From NCBI RefSeq assembly GCF_029873635.1, contig NC_080419.1, positions 76,930,597 through 76,994,596 on the forward strand: a stretch of 64,000 nt of DNA, written 5' to 3'. The notes beneath the pieces are model-generated. The model did not search any database and was not told the origin of the DNA. It saw only the letters and a list, made by a program, of their open reading frames with translations. Numbering within the stretch: the first letter of the stretch is position 1; every line of letters begins with the position of its first letter. Below are positions 21,945-33,884 of this stretch, piece after piece. The position numbers were made by a program, and so were the translations under genes. Source of the stretch: Malania oleifera. Lineage: Eukaryota > Streptophyta > Magnoliopsida > Santalales > Ximeniaceae.

Positions 21945-23140
21945 ATGGCTCACATTGAAGCCCACGATCTTGCGCATGCCGAGGATGAGTACTTTCTCTC
22001 ATATAGATGCAAGATGCGGTAGATACGGGAGTTCCGTCCCAAGGAGGTTATACTTGGTAAGATACTCGATTTAGTCTTTATGGGTCAATATTTTCAAAAT
22101 ATATTAGACATGTTCGAGTATCAGGGGTGGAGATCATTTATCTCCTACCAGCCCGGGGGACATTACCCGACGTTCGTTAGGATGTTCTATGCCAACCTTG
22201 GAAATGATGAGAACGGGTATTTCTCTCGTGTTCTGAGGACAGATGTGCGTTTTGATGCACAATATATCTATGAAGTCCTCGACATTGGCCGTGGTGATTT
22301 TCAGTGCCCCGAGGTGGGTAACACCTGGATCCTTGATCAGGGATTTACCGTAGCCACATTCTCCAATCTGACCATGTCTGACCCTGGCACTGCTAGCCAG
22401 ATCCATCCTCCCCAGTACAGACAGTTCAGCTTAGAGGCTAAGATCGTGCATCATCTGATCACGTATAATATCCTGCCCAAGGCGGGATCTAGAGTGCACG
22501 TCTCCTTTTTAGATTGCTTCGTCATGTGGTGCCTCTTTGCTCGGAAGAAGTTGGACCTGCCAAGCTTGATTATCCGATGGATGATGGCCAAGACGATTGG
22601 CCACCGAGTGATCATGCCATAAGGAGGTAGCCTGAACAAATTGTTCAGAAGCATTGGAGTCACGAGGACGAATGTGGCTTCACTGAAGAGGAGACGACCG
22701 GCGGACACCTTCTCTGGAGTGACCCTTAGACTGATGGGGTATGAGCTCGTAGGGAACGTTTGGGCGTCCTCTAGAGTAGCACATGTTGGGGCCCCACAGG
22801 AGCCACCACAGCCTCCACAGCCATCGATGGCGGACCTCATTATGCTATCTCTGGCTTGTCAGACATGTTTATACAGTTTCGAGGATCAGTCCAATTTGAC
22901 TTAGAGGATCTTGCATCGTCATCCACTGCACTTCGGCAGGAGTTCCAGCAGCACTCCATCTCCCCTGATAGCCGCCTTACAGACTTGGAGCGGACCATGA
23001 CAGCTGGCTTCAGTGAGTTGAGTGACCGCATTCAGGAGATGCAGGATGAGAGAGATAGGATGACGATGGATTTTGATTTTGATGCCGCCGATGGTGGTGA
23101 TGGAGGAGAGGATGGAGGAGATGATGGAGGGGAGATCTAG
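21945..23140 (+). pseudogene. Envelope-like / plant transposon-protein gene of B, broken
   Basis: The frame starts MAHIEAHDLAHAEDEYFLSY and has a TAG at 22020-22022. It continues through FEYQGWRSFISYQPGGHYPT, FSLEAKIVHHLITYNILP and VSFLDCFVMWCLFARKKLDL to a TAA at 22620-22622. The same frame goes on to 22904, while the C-terminal part (coiled coil, then an Asp/Gly-rich tail ending near 23140) is in another frame, so there is a shift near 22850. Matching proteins with the same motifs lie in C (minus strand) and D. They resemble the domain annotated in plants as 'putative plant transposon protein' and often labelled envelope-like in Sireviruses. No signal peptide or clear membrane segment is seen. 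Confidence 0.75.
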
Positions 23141-24769
23141 ACTCCAGAGTTATTCACAGATCAGATAGCGTGGCCTGGATTCTTTTTGTGTTATTTTATA
23201 TCATTTGATCTGTATTAAATAAAACAGCTCTTTCATTTTATTTTGTACTCTCATGATATTATTAACATGCTACTCCGGTTATTTATGACATATATATATA
23301 TATATATATACATCTGCAGTTTCTTGATTTACATGTTCTTATGGTTAATTGTGTATGGTATTGAAATGCATGAGTAGTATAGAATGCCTATTGTATGGCG
23401 GATGCAGTTGTTGAGAATTTCCTGCTGGTAGATGATAGGTTCTCGTGTGCCCTGCTTCTATAATTTCTTCTGTTTGAGAACGTTTTTGTGCAGGTAAAAG
23501 TTGGGAAATGTCCTGTTTACTGCCGGCATGCTACTGAATTTTCTGTAGATATTTGCCCAAATAATTGAAACAATTACTTGTGTGTGCCAAATGTATATAT
23601 TCATGTGAAGTAATTGTTCCACAATTTGCACACATTTAGGGGGAGCATCTAAAAATAAATATCTATCTTGACTTGCTCACAAAAATATGTTTCGATTAGG
23701 TCTACTTTTAATCAAGTGTGGCTTGTGCTCAAATGGAATGCCTTCATCATAGAATTGAAACATGTTCTTGTTGCCACTGTTACTTGATTTGCCATATGAT
23801 CATGCATGTGAATCTTACATTTCTGGATCATTATGGTTATGATTTTTCTGGTCATGATTTAGCATTGCATAATTGACAATCCAGAAAAATATTGCTTGAT
23901 TATCTTGAAATAGAAGTTCTCTTTTTCATCAAGCAACGTCTCGGTACCTTTTGCACATACTAAAGGGAATATATATACATCTATCTATGAAAGCAAGAAT
24001 TGAACTCAATTTGGATATATTGTTTGTCTTGCTAATTTGCTTACATGCCTTCATGACTTGTGCCTTCTATGTATTGAAATCTTATGTCATGAAATATCTT
24101 AAGGATGTTGCATTATATAACTAGTTCATTGATAATATGTGAAAATGCATGTGAACTAGTTAGACTCTATTTATGCTCAAACCCTCTTTTTGGTATCATA
24201 TGCCGTGTGTCCTTAACTCAAATCTTCCACGGGTCTTATGATATGTTTTCATTGTTAAAAGGTTTGTGTATATTTCTGGTTTAATCAGGTTTTCTATGTC
24301 ATTTGAACCTTGCTAATACCAGATATGTTGATTATGTGCACACCTTATACCTTTATTGCACAACTTGTCCAATTCATGTTCATAATTAATAGTTCACTTG
24401 CTGTAATTGGACCATACTGAACTATTTGAGTAGTTGTGGATAAACTGTTAGGAAATTTAAACTCAAACAGATCATACTTATACAGGATATCTTTTGGAAA
24501 GTCCGAATTACAAACGGCACTCTGCCGAAATTTTTCCAAAACCTTTCCAAAATTCATCATGCATAAGTATACTGATCACCCATTGCCTAGGATATTAAAT
24601 TCAAATGGTCCTTTTTGCTGTTGCCAAAAGGGGGAGATAAAAAAGGGCAAAAATAATGGGTTAATGGTTTTATTTACAAACATTAGATGCATATTGTGAG
24701 GGGGAGCCTTCTTAGGCTTAACCCTATATTTTTATCTGTCGTGTTTGTCATCATCAAAAAGGGGGAGAT
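23141..24769 (+). promoter_or_regulatory. 3' non-coding region of B with several polypurine tracts
   Basis: No convincing gene. G-rich purine tracts are at about 23638-23646 (TTTAGGGGGAGC), 24628-24640 (CAAAAGGGGGAGAT), 24699-24707 (GAGGGGGAGCC) and 24757-24769 (AAAAAGGGGGAGAT). The last abuts the 3' LTR and is the presumed primer for plus-strand DNA. An (AT) run is at about 23289-23310. Multiple tracts of this type are a known Sirevirus feature. Confidence 0.8.
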
Positions 24770-26987
24770 TGTTGACCTTATTGGTCACGCCCGGTTTTGA
24801 TTATGACAAATACTCATTGTATCTAATGAGCGTTTGAGTTTTTGTGCAGGAATCAAGAATGATAAGATCAAGATGTGCACAAAAGCAAGAAAGGCTTGAA
24901 GACAATTTCATAACCCTTAATTGTAACAATTTTCAGTAAAATTGTCTGTAATAGTAATTAGGGTTCTTCGGTTTGTAATAAGCACACACATCACAAACAT
25001 GATTTAATTTGCAAGCTCAAACTGAACCGTAGAAAGACCTTAGGGTGAACCTTGTCGACCGACACCGGACTTTTTCGGTGATCTCAAATTGGACCCCAAA
25101 GTGACCGTAGGACACACACATATTCACATATATTTGTTAGGCACTTGAATAGAAATTGTTTGGGTAGATACGGGACCGAAATGCACACTTGGTGCACTTT
25201 CGGTCGACCGGCCAATTAAGTTCAATTTGGCCCTGTCGACTGAAACCAGTCCGGGTAAACTATTTGACCCAGGCCCGGTCGACCGAACCACCTGGGAGTC
25301 AACAGTTTGACCTCCCGGTCGATCGACCAGATTTGTACTCCAACTACCTGGTCGACCGAGGGGTCTTGGGAGAATTCCCAGCGGTATGGTCGACCGAGCC
25401 ATACAGTTCAAAAAGGCCTCGGTCGACCAAACCTCGGAGTTTTTGAAAATCGCCCTTGCCCGGTCGACCGACCACTCAGTTCAAAATCCCCCTGGTCGAC
25501 CGAGCCACTTGAGTCCTGGTCGATCGAACCACTTTTGGTCGACCGGACCTCTCGGGTTGTTCCCATTTTTACCGTGGGTAATATTTTTCTAAACAGGGTT
25601 AAAATGCCTTAAACATCATTAAACTTTTCTAAAAATACCCTATAGGTCCCCAACGGTCATATTTTCTCCCTTGCCTATATATACAAGTTCATTTGAGAAA
25701 ATTAGAGAGGGATTAGCCACTTTGATTAGGGAAAATTCTTTGAAAATCGAAAACCCTATAATACTCATTTCCAAGCTCCACACACTCAATCTTACCTTCT
25801 CATATTGCCTACATCATTTGTAAGTTGATTTTGAGTGCTTGTTGTAATTGGTTTGTTCTCCCATCTCTGGATTGTCGAATTTATTTTTGAGAGCCAAACC
25901 TTAAGTATTCTTAGGGGACTTTGTTAGTAAGTCTCTCCTAAGAAGACTTATATAAAACTTCTGAGTATTGCATAGTCATTGCAATTTCTTAAGAAGTTAG
26001 TATTTGCATTTTGGTTGCAAAAACATTTTCAAATATCTACTGTGTTTTTATCTTGAAAATATTTGATGAGATATTTGCTAGTGTGATAAAATCTTTGTTG
26101 CAATGTTCGTTAACTCATATATCCCTTGCTGAATACAAAGATTGAATATCCTTTTTGCAAACCAAACCTATACGTTGCTAGAGCTTCATATACATATATG
26201 TATTGAGAAAACTCGTTGATTGAAATATATGAAGTTTGATTAATATCTTTGTTTGAGCACTTAGATTGAATATCCTGTGATACAAAGATCATTTAGGTTT
26301 GCACTCTCACGCACTCATTAGAACGATAATAAATCTACTTGAGAGTTGACATCTTAGACCACATTGAGCTTACATATTATTTCATATTTGTGGTGTATAT
26401 TATTGCACGAATTTGGGTACTTATCTGCTTTACTTGAAAGCACAATCACCGTACCATTTAAGTATAATACACATTGGTTGTATTTCCAGGCACGGGCCTG
26501 AAGAGGGAGACTAGCCCTGGAATAGTCCCGGATTGGCTTAGACCCGGTTAGGAAAGCTAGGTGCGTCGTCCTGTTAAGGCGTGTAGGTTGAGGTCAGTCC
26601 CGCTAATTGACCTGGTTAAGGTTGAGGTCAGCCCTGTGTTAATTTGACATGGTTGTAAACGGTGCCGCTCCACCCTTAAGTGAGCTATTAGTGGAATCCT
26701 CTAGCTTGCGAGCTTGAGGCGGGGACGTAGGCACTGTTGGCCGAACCTCGATAACATATCGTGTGTTTATTTACATTTCTGCACTTTACATTTACCGCAC
26801 ACGTATTTTATTATGTGAATGATGCACTTAACTTAAATTTCCACATATCTTTTATATTTGCGCATTTGGAATTGTATAGACCAACCCTAGGTTGTTTTAT
26901 ACAAGCATTTTATTTAACCTAGGTGATAAATTTGAAAATTCCAATTCACCCCCCCCCCCCCCTCTTGGGAATACACCAATTCTAACA
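24770..26987 (+). repeat. 3' LTR of B
   Basis: 2218 bp, TGTTGACC to TTCTAACA. Palindrome array at about 25055-25553, TATA box 25675-25684, two 37-bp units at about 26583-26655, hairpin at about 26715-26755, and a longer C-run (14 C, about 26949-26962) than in the 5' LTR. Relative to the 5' LTR it lacks one stretch of about 40 bp of the array and has one extra palindrome unit near 25521-25545. Confidence 0.93.
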
Positions 26988-27513
26988 GAATTGGAATCTT
27001 AATATCTAGCTGAATCAAAAACCCATTGGGGATAATGAAAAAGACATATACATTTCTGAATTAGAAAGTAAAAGTAGTAACATGCCTCAAGAATTAGTGA
27101 AATCACAAGTAAATGTTAATGGCAAGAAAGATTTAGAGATAAATGATCTCAAAAGTCAAATTGAAGATAAAGAAAAGATCATTTACAATTTTACTAGAGG
27201 AAAAGAAAACTTTGATAAAATGATTGGCTCACAAAGAATGTCATTAGATAAAGAAGGCATAGGATTCAATAGAATTGAAAATAAAAGGAAAAAGAATATT
27301 TATATGAGATACTTTACAAAAGCATCTAAAAACTATGCTAGCATCTCTTCAAATGCCACTCACATCACATGCTTCTTATGTAAGAAGAAGGGACATATAA
27401 AGTTTGAATGTCCATTAAAGAGAAAGGGTGTGAAAACTAAACAAGTTTGGAAAGTAAAAGAAACATCTCTTGTTAAAGCATCCGGGCCCAAGAAAATATG
27501 GGTGTCAAGATGA

Positions 27514-29291
27514 AAGACTATCATAAACCAAGGACTACATAAATCTTAAGTTTTTATTAGGAATTAAGAAAAATAAAATCATATGGATTAGTTATAACTC
27601 AAGAAGAAAATTCTCCTTGTTCAAATCTATGGAAAATCATTTCATAATACAAGGATATTAAACTAGTGGATAATCTGAAAGAAGAGTTTAGGAGCTTATT
27701 GACAACTATAACATTGAGACAAATAAAACAAAAATGACATTGTTGGCCAAAATCATAGGATGATTTGTATAAGGCTTAACTTAGAAAATATTAAGATTTG
27801 GAAAGCAATATGGATTTTGGGTGTTCATATGAAGTCAAAAGAAAAGAAAATCTGAAGCATGTTGAACTTATTACATGAATATTTTGATATAAGAAGAGAG
27901 CTTGATTTTATACACAGTAGAAAGATTGTAGAAAGAAACAAATTTTAAAGGAAAACAAAGGTCAGCCAACTGATCATAGTCCCAGTTCACTAACTAAACA
28001 AAACTTTAAAAAGAAAACAAAGGTCAGCTGACTGACCATAACTCCAGTCAATTAACTGAAGGAAACAAGTTTTAATAGATTTTAAATTTAATATGAGAGA
28101 TATTTAAGAATAAGAGATATTTGAGCAACATAAGAACAATTTAAGAAAACATGTAGCACAATGCACAAATGATAATAATATGCTCCATGCTTATATGATA
28201 TGTTGTTATACTTGCATGTTAAAATGCTATATGATATCTTGATATTGCCAAAGAAATAACTCATATTAATGATTTATGGCTTACTATATTGCAAATTTGA
28301 GCATGATTAGGAAGCATGAATCTTGGTATGATATATGAGTACAAGATTAATTCATAATGGATCACATTATATATAGCTTGCATGATTGACTAATAGATAA
28401 ACATATCATGATTAAAATATAAGTTGGCTTATGGACCTTGGTATTGCAGTCTAAATGAGAAATTTGTTTTTGTCTTTAGTACCTTAGTTCTCAATTGTTT
28501 TGTTAAATATAAAAAGAAGGGAGAAAGAGTCGACTTAAAAAAATTGGTATAAGTAGTACATGATATGATATTAGTATTGGTATCTATGAAATATATTGCT
28601 ATACATGAGTATAATAACTGATACTTGAGCATGATAGCACATTTGTATCCATGAGAATGTTTTGATATTGATATGATAGTTGGTATTATTCTTGATATTG
28701 ATATCCATGAGTACGTACATAGAATAAATTAATATTTGAAACATAGCATGATAAATTTAAAAGCTCAATTGGTGTCACAATTTAAAAACACAATTGGTAT
28801 CTTCCTGAATACATAAGTTTACAAATTCATAAATGGAAGTCTGAATTTATTGAATATAAAATACTTCATTTAGGGGGAGTTAGAATTGATATCATGATTT
28901 ATGTTCACCATTGAAAATAATTCAAAATTTCTATTTTGAGCCTTCACAAGATCTATACTTTTACTTATGGTTGTTCATTTTCTTAGTATTTATATGTTTC
29001 TCTTGATATCTTACTCTTTTTGATTGATGTCAAAAGGGGGAGAAGTTTTGGGCAAAAATTAAACATGATATTGCATACCTACGCATGAATATTGGCTCAA
29101 CTATGAAAGTATTTGATCTTGAATGATGCTTATTGATATTGAGCATGATAGTAAACAAGTTTTTGAAATTGATCTTGATATTGTTAAGTTTGTAAAGATG
29201 ATGCTTATTGTTAGGGGGGAGTCTTTTTTTTTTTTTTCAAGGCTCACTCAAATTTTTTCTCCTTGTTTGTCATCATCAAAAAGTGAGAGAT
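27514..29291 (+). promoter_or_regulatory. 3' non-coding region of E with polypurine tracts
   Basis: No pol or envelope-like code is recognisable. Purine tracts: 28870-28880 (TTTAGGGGGAGTT), 29033-29044 (CAAAAGGGGGAGAA), 29210-29221 (TTAGGGGGGAGTC) and 29276-29291 (CATCAAAAAGTGAGAGA), the last abutting the 3' LTR. The contexts match those of B, C and D. Confidence 0.75.
27955..28070 (+). repeat. Internal copy of the E LTR repeat words
   Basis: AAGGTCAGCCAACTGATC.. and AAGGTCAGCTGACTGACC.. with nearby CAGTTCACTAACTAA and CAGTCAATTAACTGAAGG. They repeat the words of the E U3 array. The position, after gag, corresponds to where B and D keep an array ahead of the envelope-like gene; in E that gene is gone. 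Confidence 0.55.
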
Positions 29292-30157
29292 TGTTGGCCT
29301 TACAAGACTTAACATATTGTTTTGATGATAACAAACAAGAGGAACTTAATATATTTGGTTAAGCAATGACATTTCCGGACTCAGCTATGAGAAAGTAAAG
29401 TCAAGTGTTCACAATGATCCATTGAAAGCTTAAAACCCAAAGAAATATGATCAAAAGAAGCTTAAAGGCATAGATTCCAAGATGATATATTAAAGTTTGA
29501 AGATTATGAGAGGTTGGATATTAAAGAGAAAGCTCAAAGTAAAAGCTTGAAGACAAAGCAAGCATGAAGACTTAAGTGTTTACAATGTCAAAGTCTTAAG
29601 AAGTTTTTATGTATGTACTTCATGCTTAAGTATCTTATGAAATACTTGGAAGCTCTTTAGGATGCAATATTGACTTAGAGACTAATTCTTGAAAATCCTA
29701 GAAAATGATTTTAAAAGTCACCTTTCAGTTTTTCAAACAACAAAAGTTCAAAGCCTTAAAAATGAAAGTTTTTGAAAAATGGAACTATCCAGCCACCTAA
29801 CCTCAATGAGCTATGTTCATTTAGCCGACTAACAAATTGGACTGCCCAGTTGACTGACCAAAATGAACGGTGTTCACTCAGCTAACTGACAAGTAAATAT
29901 TTTAATTTTTGGACAAACAGAATGGACTTAGTTGGCTGACCCTATAAAAAACAGGCCCGGTCGAGTGACGCAACTGACTGACCTTGTGGAGATTTTAAAA
30001 TTTGAACTTCAACGGGAAAATTCCAAAAATTAGTTTTTCAAATCTAAACATTATAAAAATTTGGGGCACACTCCAAGCAATGTGGGAAACAAGGAAACTC
30101 ACTCTAAAAACTCTATAAATACCCCTTTAACCTAATGAATTAAATCACCAAGCATAC

Positions 30158-31916
30158 TGAAATGAGGAATAGCTTCCCAAGATGGGGGGTAAATTGGATT
30201 CTTTTAAAATTTTAATGATTTTTAAACTATTGATTTTAATTACCCAGAAAACAAGATATATATAAACGATAACTACACTTAAAAATACTGAAATTTAAAT
30301 TCACAAGTCAATTAATGAAATCAACGTAATTCAATCACTCAACCAAAAATATTAGAGCTTTAGTTGATTTTTCTGTAAACTCTTAGTATGCACTTTACTT
30401 GATCAAGATTTCCGCAGATTAATCAACATACTCCCTTTTTGGGTTTCCGCAAATGATTAATCAAAACGTACTTTCTAAATATCAAGTACCTTTTTTTCTT
30501 TCTCACTTAAGAATATGCAACCTGCACATTTAAATCATACCACAATAGCAAGTAAATAATATAAAGTAAAGTAGAGAGAAAGACATAAGATTTTTACGAG
30601 GTTCGGCTTCAACACAGCCTACGTCCTCGCCATTGGCAAAACACCTAAGGATTCCACTATATCAGTTCCGTTACCTGGTGGAACAATACCAATTTACAAC
30701 CACTCCTTTTGTCAGCCTAGAGCCTGCCTCTCCAAACAATAACCCCTTGTCTGGTCCAACGTTTCAACAACTCTAAATCGTTTAAGAATGATGATAAAGA
30801 AATTTGTGTACAAAAGAGAACTCTCACAATAGAGTAGATTAGTACAATGATCAGCTCACTTATACTCCAAAGTAATTCAAATATAAGAAATTTGAAGCTC
30901 AATGCTTAGTATGAATTACCAAATGATTTTTTAAAGAAAATGAAAGATTCTAATTTTTTAAAGCTTTGTTTCAAAAATATAAATCAATATCAGATCAGAA
31001 AGTTTAAGCATAAGAAAATTTTAGATCCCTTGAGAAATTCGAATATTTGAAAATCACTTGATCTAAAAAACTTTTGAAACGTACCTTGATCTAAAAACCT
31101 TGAAGGTTGCTTGATCTTAAACTTTGAAGATTGCTGGATCTGAAACTTTGAAGATTTCTAGATTTGAAACTTTTGAAGATTTCTGGATCTGAAACTTTTG
31201 AGAATTTCTTAATTTCAAAAACCTTTCAATATTGCCTCTAAGATCATTATTTTAAACCTTTGAAACTTTTGACTATTTATATATGTTTTTAGAAGCCATC
31301 CATTACTCCCAAAGATTCCTAAAATTCATTTCCAAATATTTTGAAATAAATATGTTTAGAAACATGGTTTAAAAAATCTTCCCTTCTTAAGCCCTTTTTA
31401 TTTATTAAAAAAAATACTTTTTAGACTATATATGTTTAAAAAAATGGTTTAAAAAATCTTACCTTCTTAAGCCCTTTTTATTTATAAAAAAAAAAACTTT
31501 TTAGAGTATATATGTTAAAAAAACTATTTTTGATTTTCTATGAGCTTCAAACCACTTTATATTTGAGTTTAACCTTTGAAGTACTTACATTAAGAACATC
31601 CTACAATATAATTCTTTCATCTTCAATCTTATTCTTCCATCATCTTTGTTGTTTCAATCTTTTATTTGAACTTTTCACCAGTATAATATTATTCCTCATG
31701 CTCTTTGTAATCCATAAGCTTTTCTTTGTGTTCTTCAAGGATTCTTTGTAATCCATAAACTATACTTGTGTTCTTCAAGAATTTTTTGTAATCCATAGGC
31801 TTCTTTATGCACTTGGGCTTTATCACTTTCCTGAAAAAATTTTACTTGAGACATATTAAACATATCATTGATTTCTTATCATCAAAATAAGAATTGTAAG
31901 CCTTATTAGGCCAACA
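30158..31916 (-). repeat. 3' LTR of C
   Basis: 1759 bp; on the minus strand TGTTGGCCTAATAAGG to CTCATTTCA. TATA box (minus) about 31274-31284, conserved hairpin in complement at about 30597-30640. U3 holds a triple tandem repeat (CTTTGTAATCCATAAGC..., 31699-31800) instead of a palindrome array. Confidence 0.9.
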
Positions 31917-32299
31917 ATCTCTCCCTTTTTGATGATGACAAATCGAGAGCAACAATAATAAGATTTTAATATTCATGGCTCCCCCTATCAATAAGCATGA
32001 TACAATTCATGTAAGTCCAAAAGATAATCCATGAATAAACCATACATACATGTAAAAGATTCATCCATCCATTTAAAAGGTATTTAAAAGGTTTTACAAA
32101 CCATTATATATCATATTTTTGCACTCACTTCTCTTAAACATTTTCTTCCCCTTTGGACATCAATCAAAAAGGAGAAGGAGATACAAAAACAGAGCAATGC
32201 TGCAAGTCAAAGTACTCGTTTTTTAAAATACCAGAAAATAACCTATCCGATAAAACTTGAGCACATAAAAGTGATATATATCTTGTAGATAAGAACACA
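31917..32299 (-). promoter_or_regulatory. Polypurine tracts and 3' non-coding region of C
   Basis: In complement, purine tracts lie at 31917-31930 (AAAAAGGGAGAGAT, abutting the LTR), about 31978-31990 (GATAGGGGGAGCC) and about 32148-32175. The contexts are the same as in B, D and E. Confidence 0.8.
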
Positions 32300-33558
32300 T
32301 CAGTTAGAAGCTTCCATAGAGTCACTCTCATCATCTCCTTCCTCTTGGTCATTAGTTTCATTAGTTCCTTCTTCTTGTTCACTTTCATGATCTCCTTCCT
32401 CTTGGTTACCAGAGTCATCCTCACTAGATGTATCAGAACTAATACTCATAGGAGATTTTCGTTTTGAAGAACTGGCCAACTGTTGCTCAATCTTTTCAAC
32501 TCTATTATCAATGTGTAAACAATGAGTTTCGATGGAGGTAACCTTCTCTTGCAGAGTACTGAGGCCAGATTTCATACCATCACTAAACGTCATGTAATGG
32601 TTAAAAAATGAAACAAACATGAAGGAGTGTATGCATCAAGCTGAACTGAAGATGCTTGGATGGAAGATGAAGAAGGTGGTGGTGTAGATGAGACATTCCT
32701 ATGTCCTTTATGAAACCACTCTTGAGGAGAATTTTTATAGCCCATCCATTTTAGAATGGTATCATAAAAGATGTCATAGTATGTCTTGCTAATGAAGTTG
32801 AATGATGGTGTTAATACATTAAAATGAGCGAAAACCATATTCAACATTCCCGCATATGGTAGAACAACACGGGGAGCATCAACTTTCATGATAATCCACT
32901 GTATGATCAAACTTGGAAGATCCATCTTCTTCCTTTTTAGAATGCACCACATTACAAAATAGTCCAAAAATGAAATGTGATCGTGAGAACCAGATCATGG
33001 TAAACTGTTGTTTGTAATGAGCTTGTGCAAAATGAGGGCTTTCAAACTAAACTGCTTATAAAGTGGAGGATGACCAAAGTTTACTGGAGTGGTAGTCATA
33101 ACCAGTGGCAAAAACTCTTGTGGTGTAAAACCTTGAGCCATAATCCATTGCTTCTCAATAATATGAATCTCAAAATCCCCTAGCTTAATTCGAAGAATCT
33201 TTCCCAAAAATATGGGATTTAGATGGATGTCTTTCCCAAGAAAATTTGTTTTGATTCCATTTTCGCATCACTCCATGTTTGCGTAAAAAATACGTACAAC
33301 ATTAGGATAATAGCCTTTAGCTTGGTAGGTGATAAACTTATCCCTTCCAATGTTCTTGAAAAGTTCCAAGATTTCAGGAAAATCAGAATTGAAGAATGTT
33401 ATGACGAGTACCTTACCTAATATCGGTTCAGTTGAAGCAATTTCATTTTAGTAAAGGTGCTTGGCGTGTGGAGTGACCAACCATTTCTCCACCTCATCGT
33501 TATTTATTCTTGTGGAAGAGGAAGATCCTTTAACACCAACGAATTTTGATCTAGGCAT
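32300..33558 (-). pseudogene. Envelope-like / plant transposon-protein gene of C
   Basis: Starts MPRSKFVGVKGSSSSTR at 33558, 327 bp after the end of RNase H. The motif order is EKWLVTPHAKHLY, then FITYQAKGYYPNVVRIFYAN, then WIMAQGFTPQEFLPLVMTTT, FSLKALILHKLITNNSLP, ISFLDYFVMWCILKRKKMDL and VVLPYAGMLNMVFAHFNVL. One stop lies after NSLP (about 32992) and another near 33450. A shift at about 32600-32625 moves the C-terminal part into another frame: a coiled coil (STLQEKVTSIETHCLHIDN) and an acidic tail rich in Glu/Asp/Ser. Function unknown; related to the genes in B and D. Confidence 0.78.
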
Positions 33559-33884
33559 GTTTGGATGAAGAAAAAAAAAAAAGAAACTCTAAGTTAAGCT
33601 CGGTGTTTGTGTGGAGGAAGGATTTGATACTAGGTTGCAAGATGCTTTAAGCAAGATTTGTGTATGGAAAGTGATGGAGACGAAGGGTTTCAGAGAGAAA
33701 AAATGAATGGTCAGGTGCTTGGTGGGTTTTAAAATGACTTAAAATAGGGTTTTAAACCCTACCCGCCACGAGGTAGTCGCCTGCTTTAATATGGCAGGCA
33801 CTTGTCTTTGTGGAATTTTGAAAGACAATAGCCAGGTAGTTGCCTAGTACCCTGGTGGTAGTCACCTGTCAACCAGAACAATTT
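33559..33884 (-). promoter_or_regulatory. Spacer of C between RNase H and the envelope-like gene
   Basis: About 325 bp, the same length as in D. In complement it has repeated words of the type GGTGACTACC, GGCAACTACC and GGCGACTACC (33770-33870). TATTTTAA-like sequence and a CT-rich leader (TTTTTTCTCTCTGAAACCC) follow before the ATG. This resembles a small promoter plus 5' leader, but the words do not clearly match the C LTR. Confidence 0.4.

Larger units (their letters stand above)
17573..26987 (+). mobile_element. Element B: complete, non-autonomous family-S Sirevirus, TSD GAATT
   Basis: A 9.4 kb element with LTRs at 17573-19798 and 24770-26987, a primer site, several polypurine tracts and identical duplications GAATT (17568-17572 and 26988-26992). 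Its internal 5 kb holds an intact gag-like gene and a broken envelope-like gene but no protease, integrase, RT or RNase H. By eye the two LTRs differ at roughly 30 bases in 2.2 kb plus a few indels, so it is one of the younger insertions here. It would need enzymes from another element to move. Confidence 0.93.
16338..27513 (+). pseudogene. E gag, split by element B
   Basis: Starts MAQIGVAPFGEGQSSTRPP and follows the copia gag (UBN2-type) order: IYLQTMDWKAWKA, then EIWDKLEVSYEGTVDVRDNR, then MYIKFTHIIKSLNALGKTY and IRKILIRLPPIWEPKA. In-frame stops lie at 16524-16526 and 16740-16742, and another follows at 17226. The zinc knuckle CYNCKKVGHLKPDC (about 17208-17250) is in a shifted frame. B is inserted after 17572. 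The gene resumes at 26988 with a coiled-coil segment and a second knuckle CFLCKKKGHIKFEC (about 27367-27410), ending GPKKIWVSR. In relatives C and D that tail is followed by protease; here nothing of pol follows. Confidence 0.88.

Noticed and set aside
24345..24699. Small frames near the 3' end of B
   Set aside because: No motif, they run into the polypurine tracts, and similar stretches in E and D are not coding.
30717..30902. Conserved 61-codon minus-strand frame, repeated at 39356-39541
   Set aside because: It lies at the same position in both LTRs of C (R/U5 region), so its conservation reflects LTR identity and not a gene.
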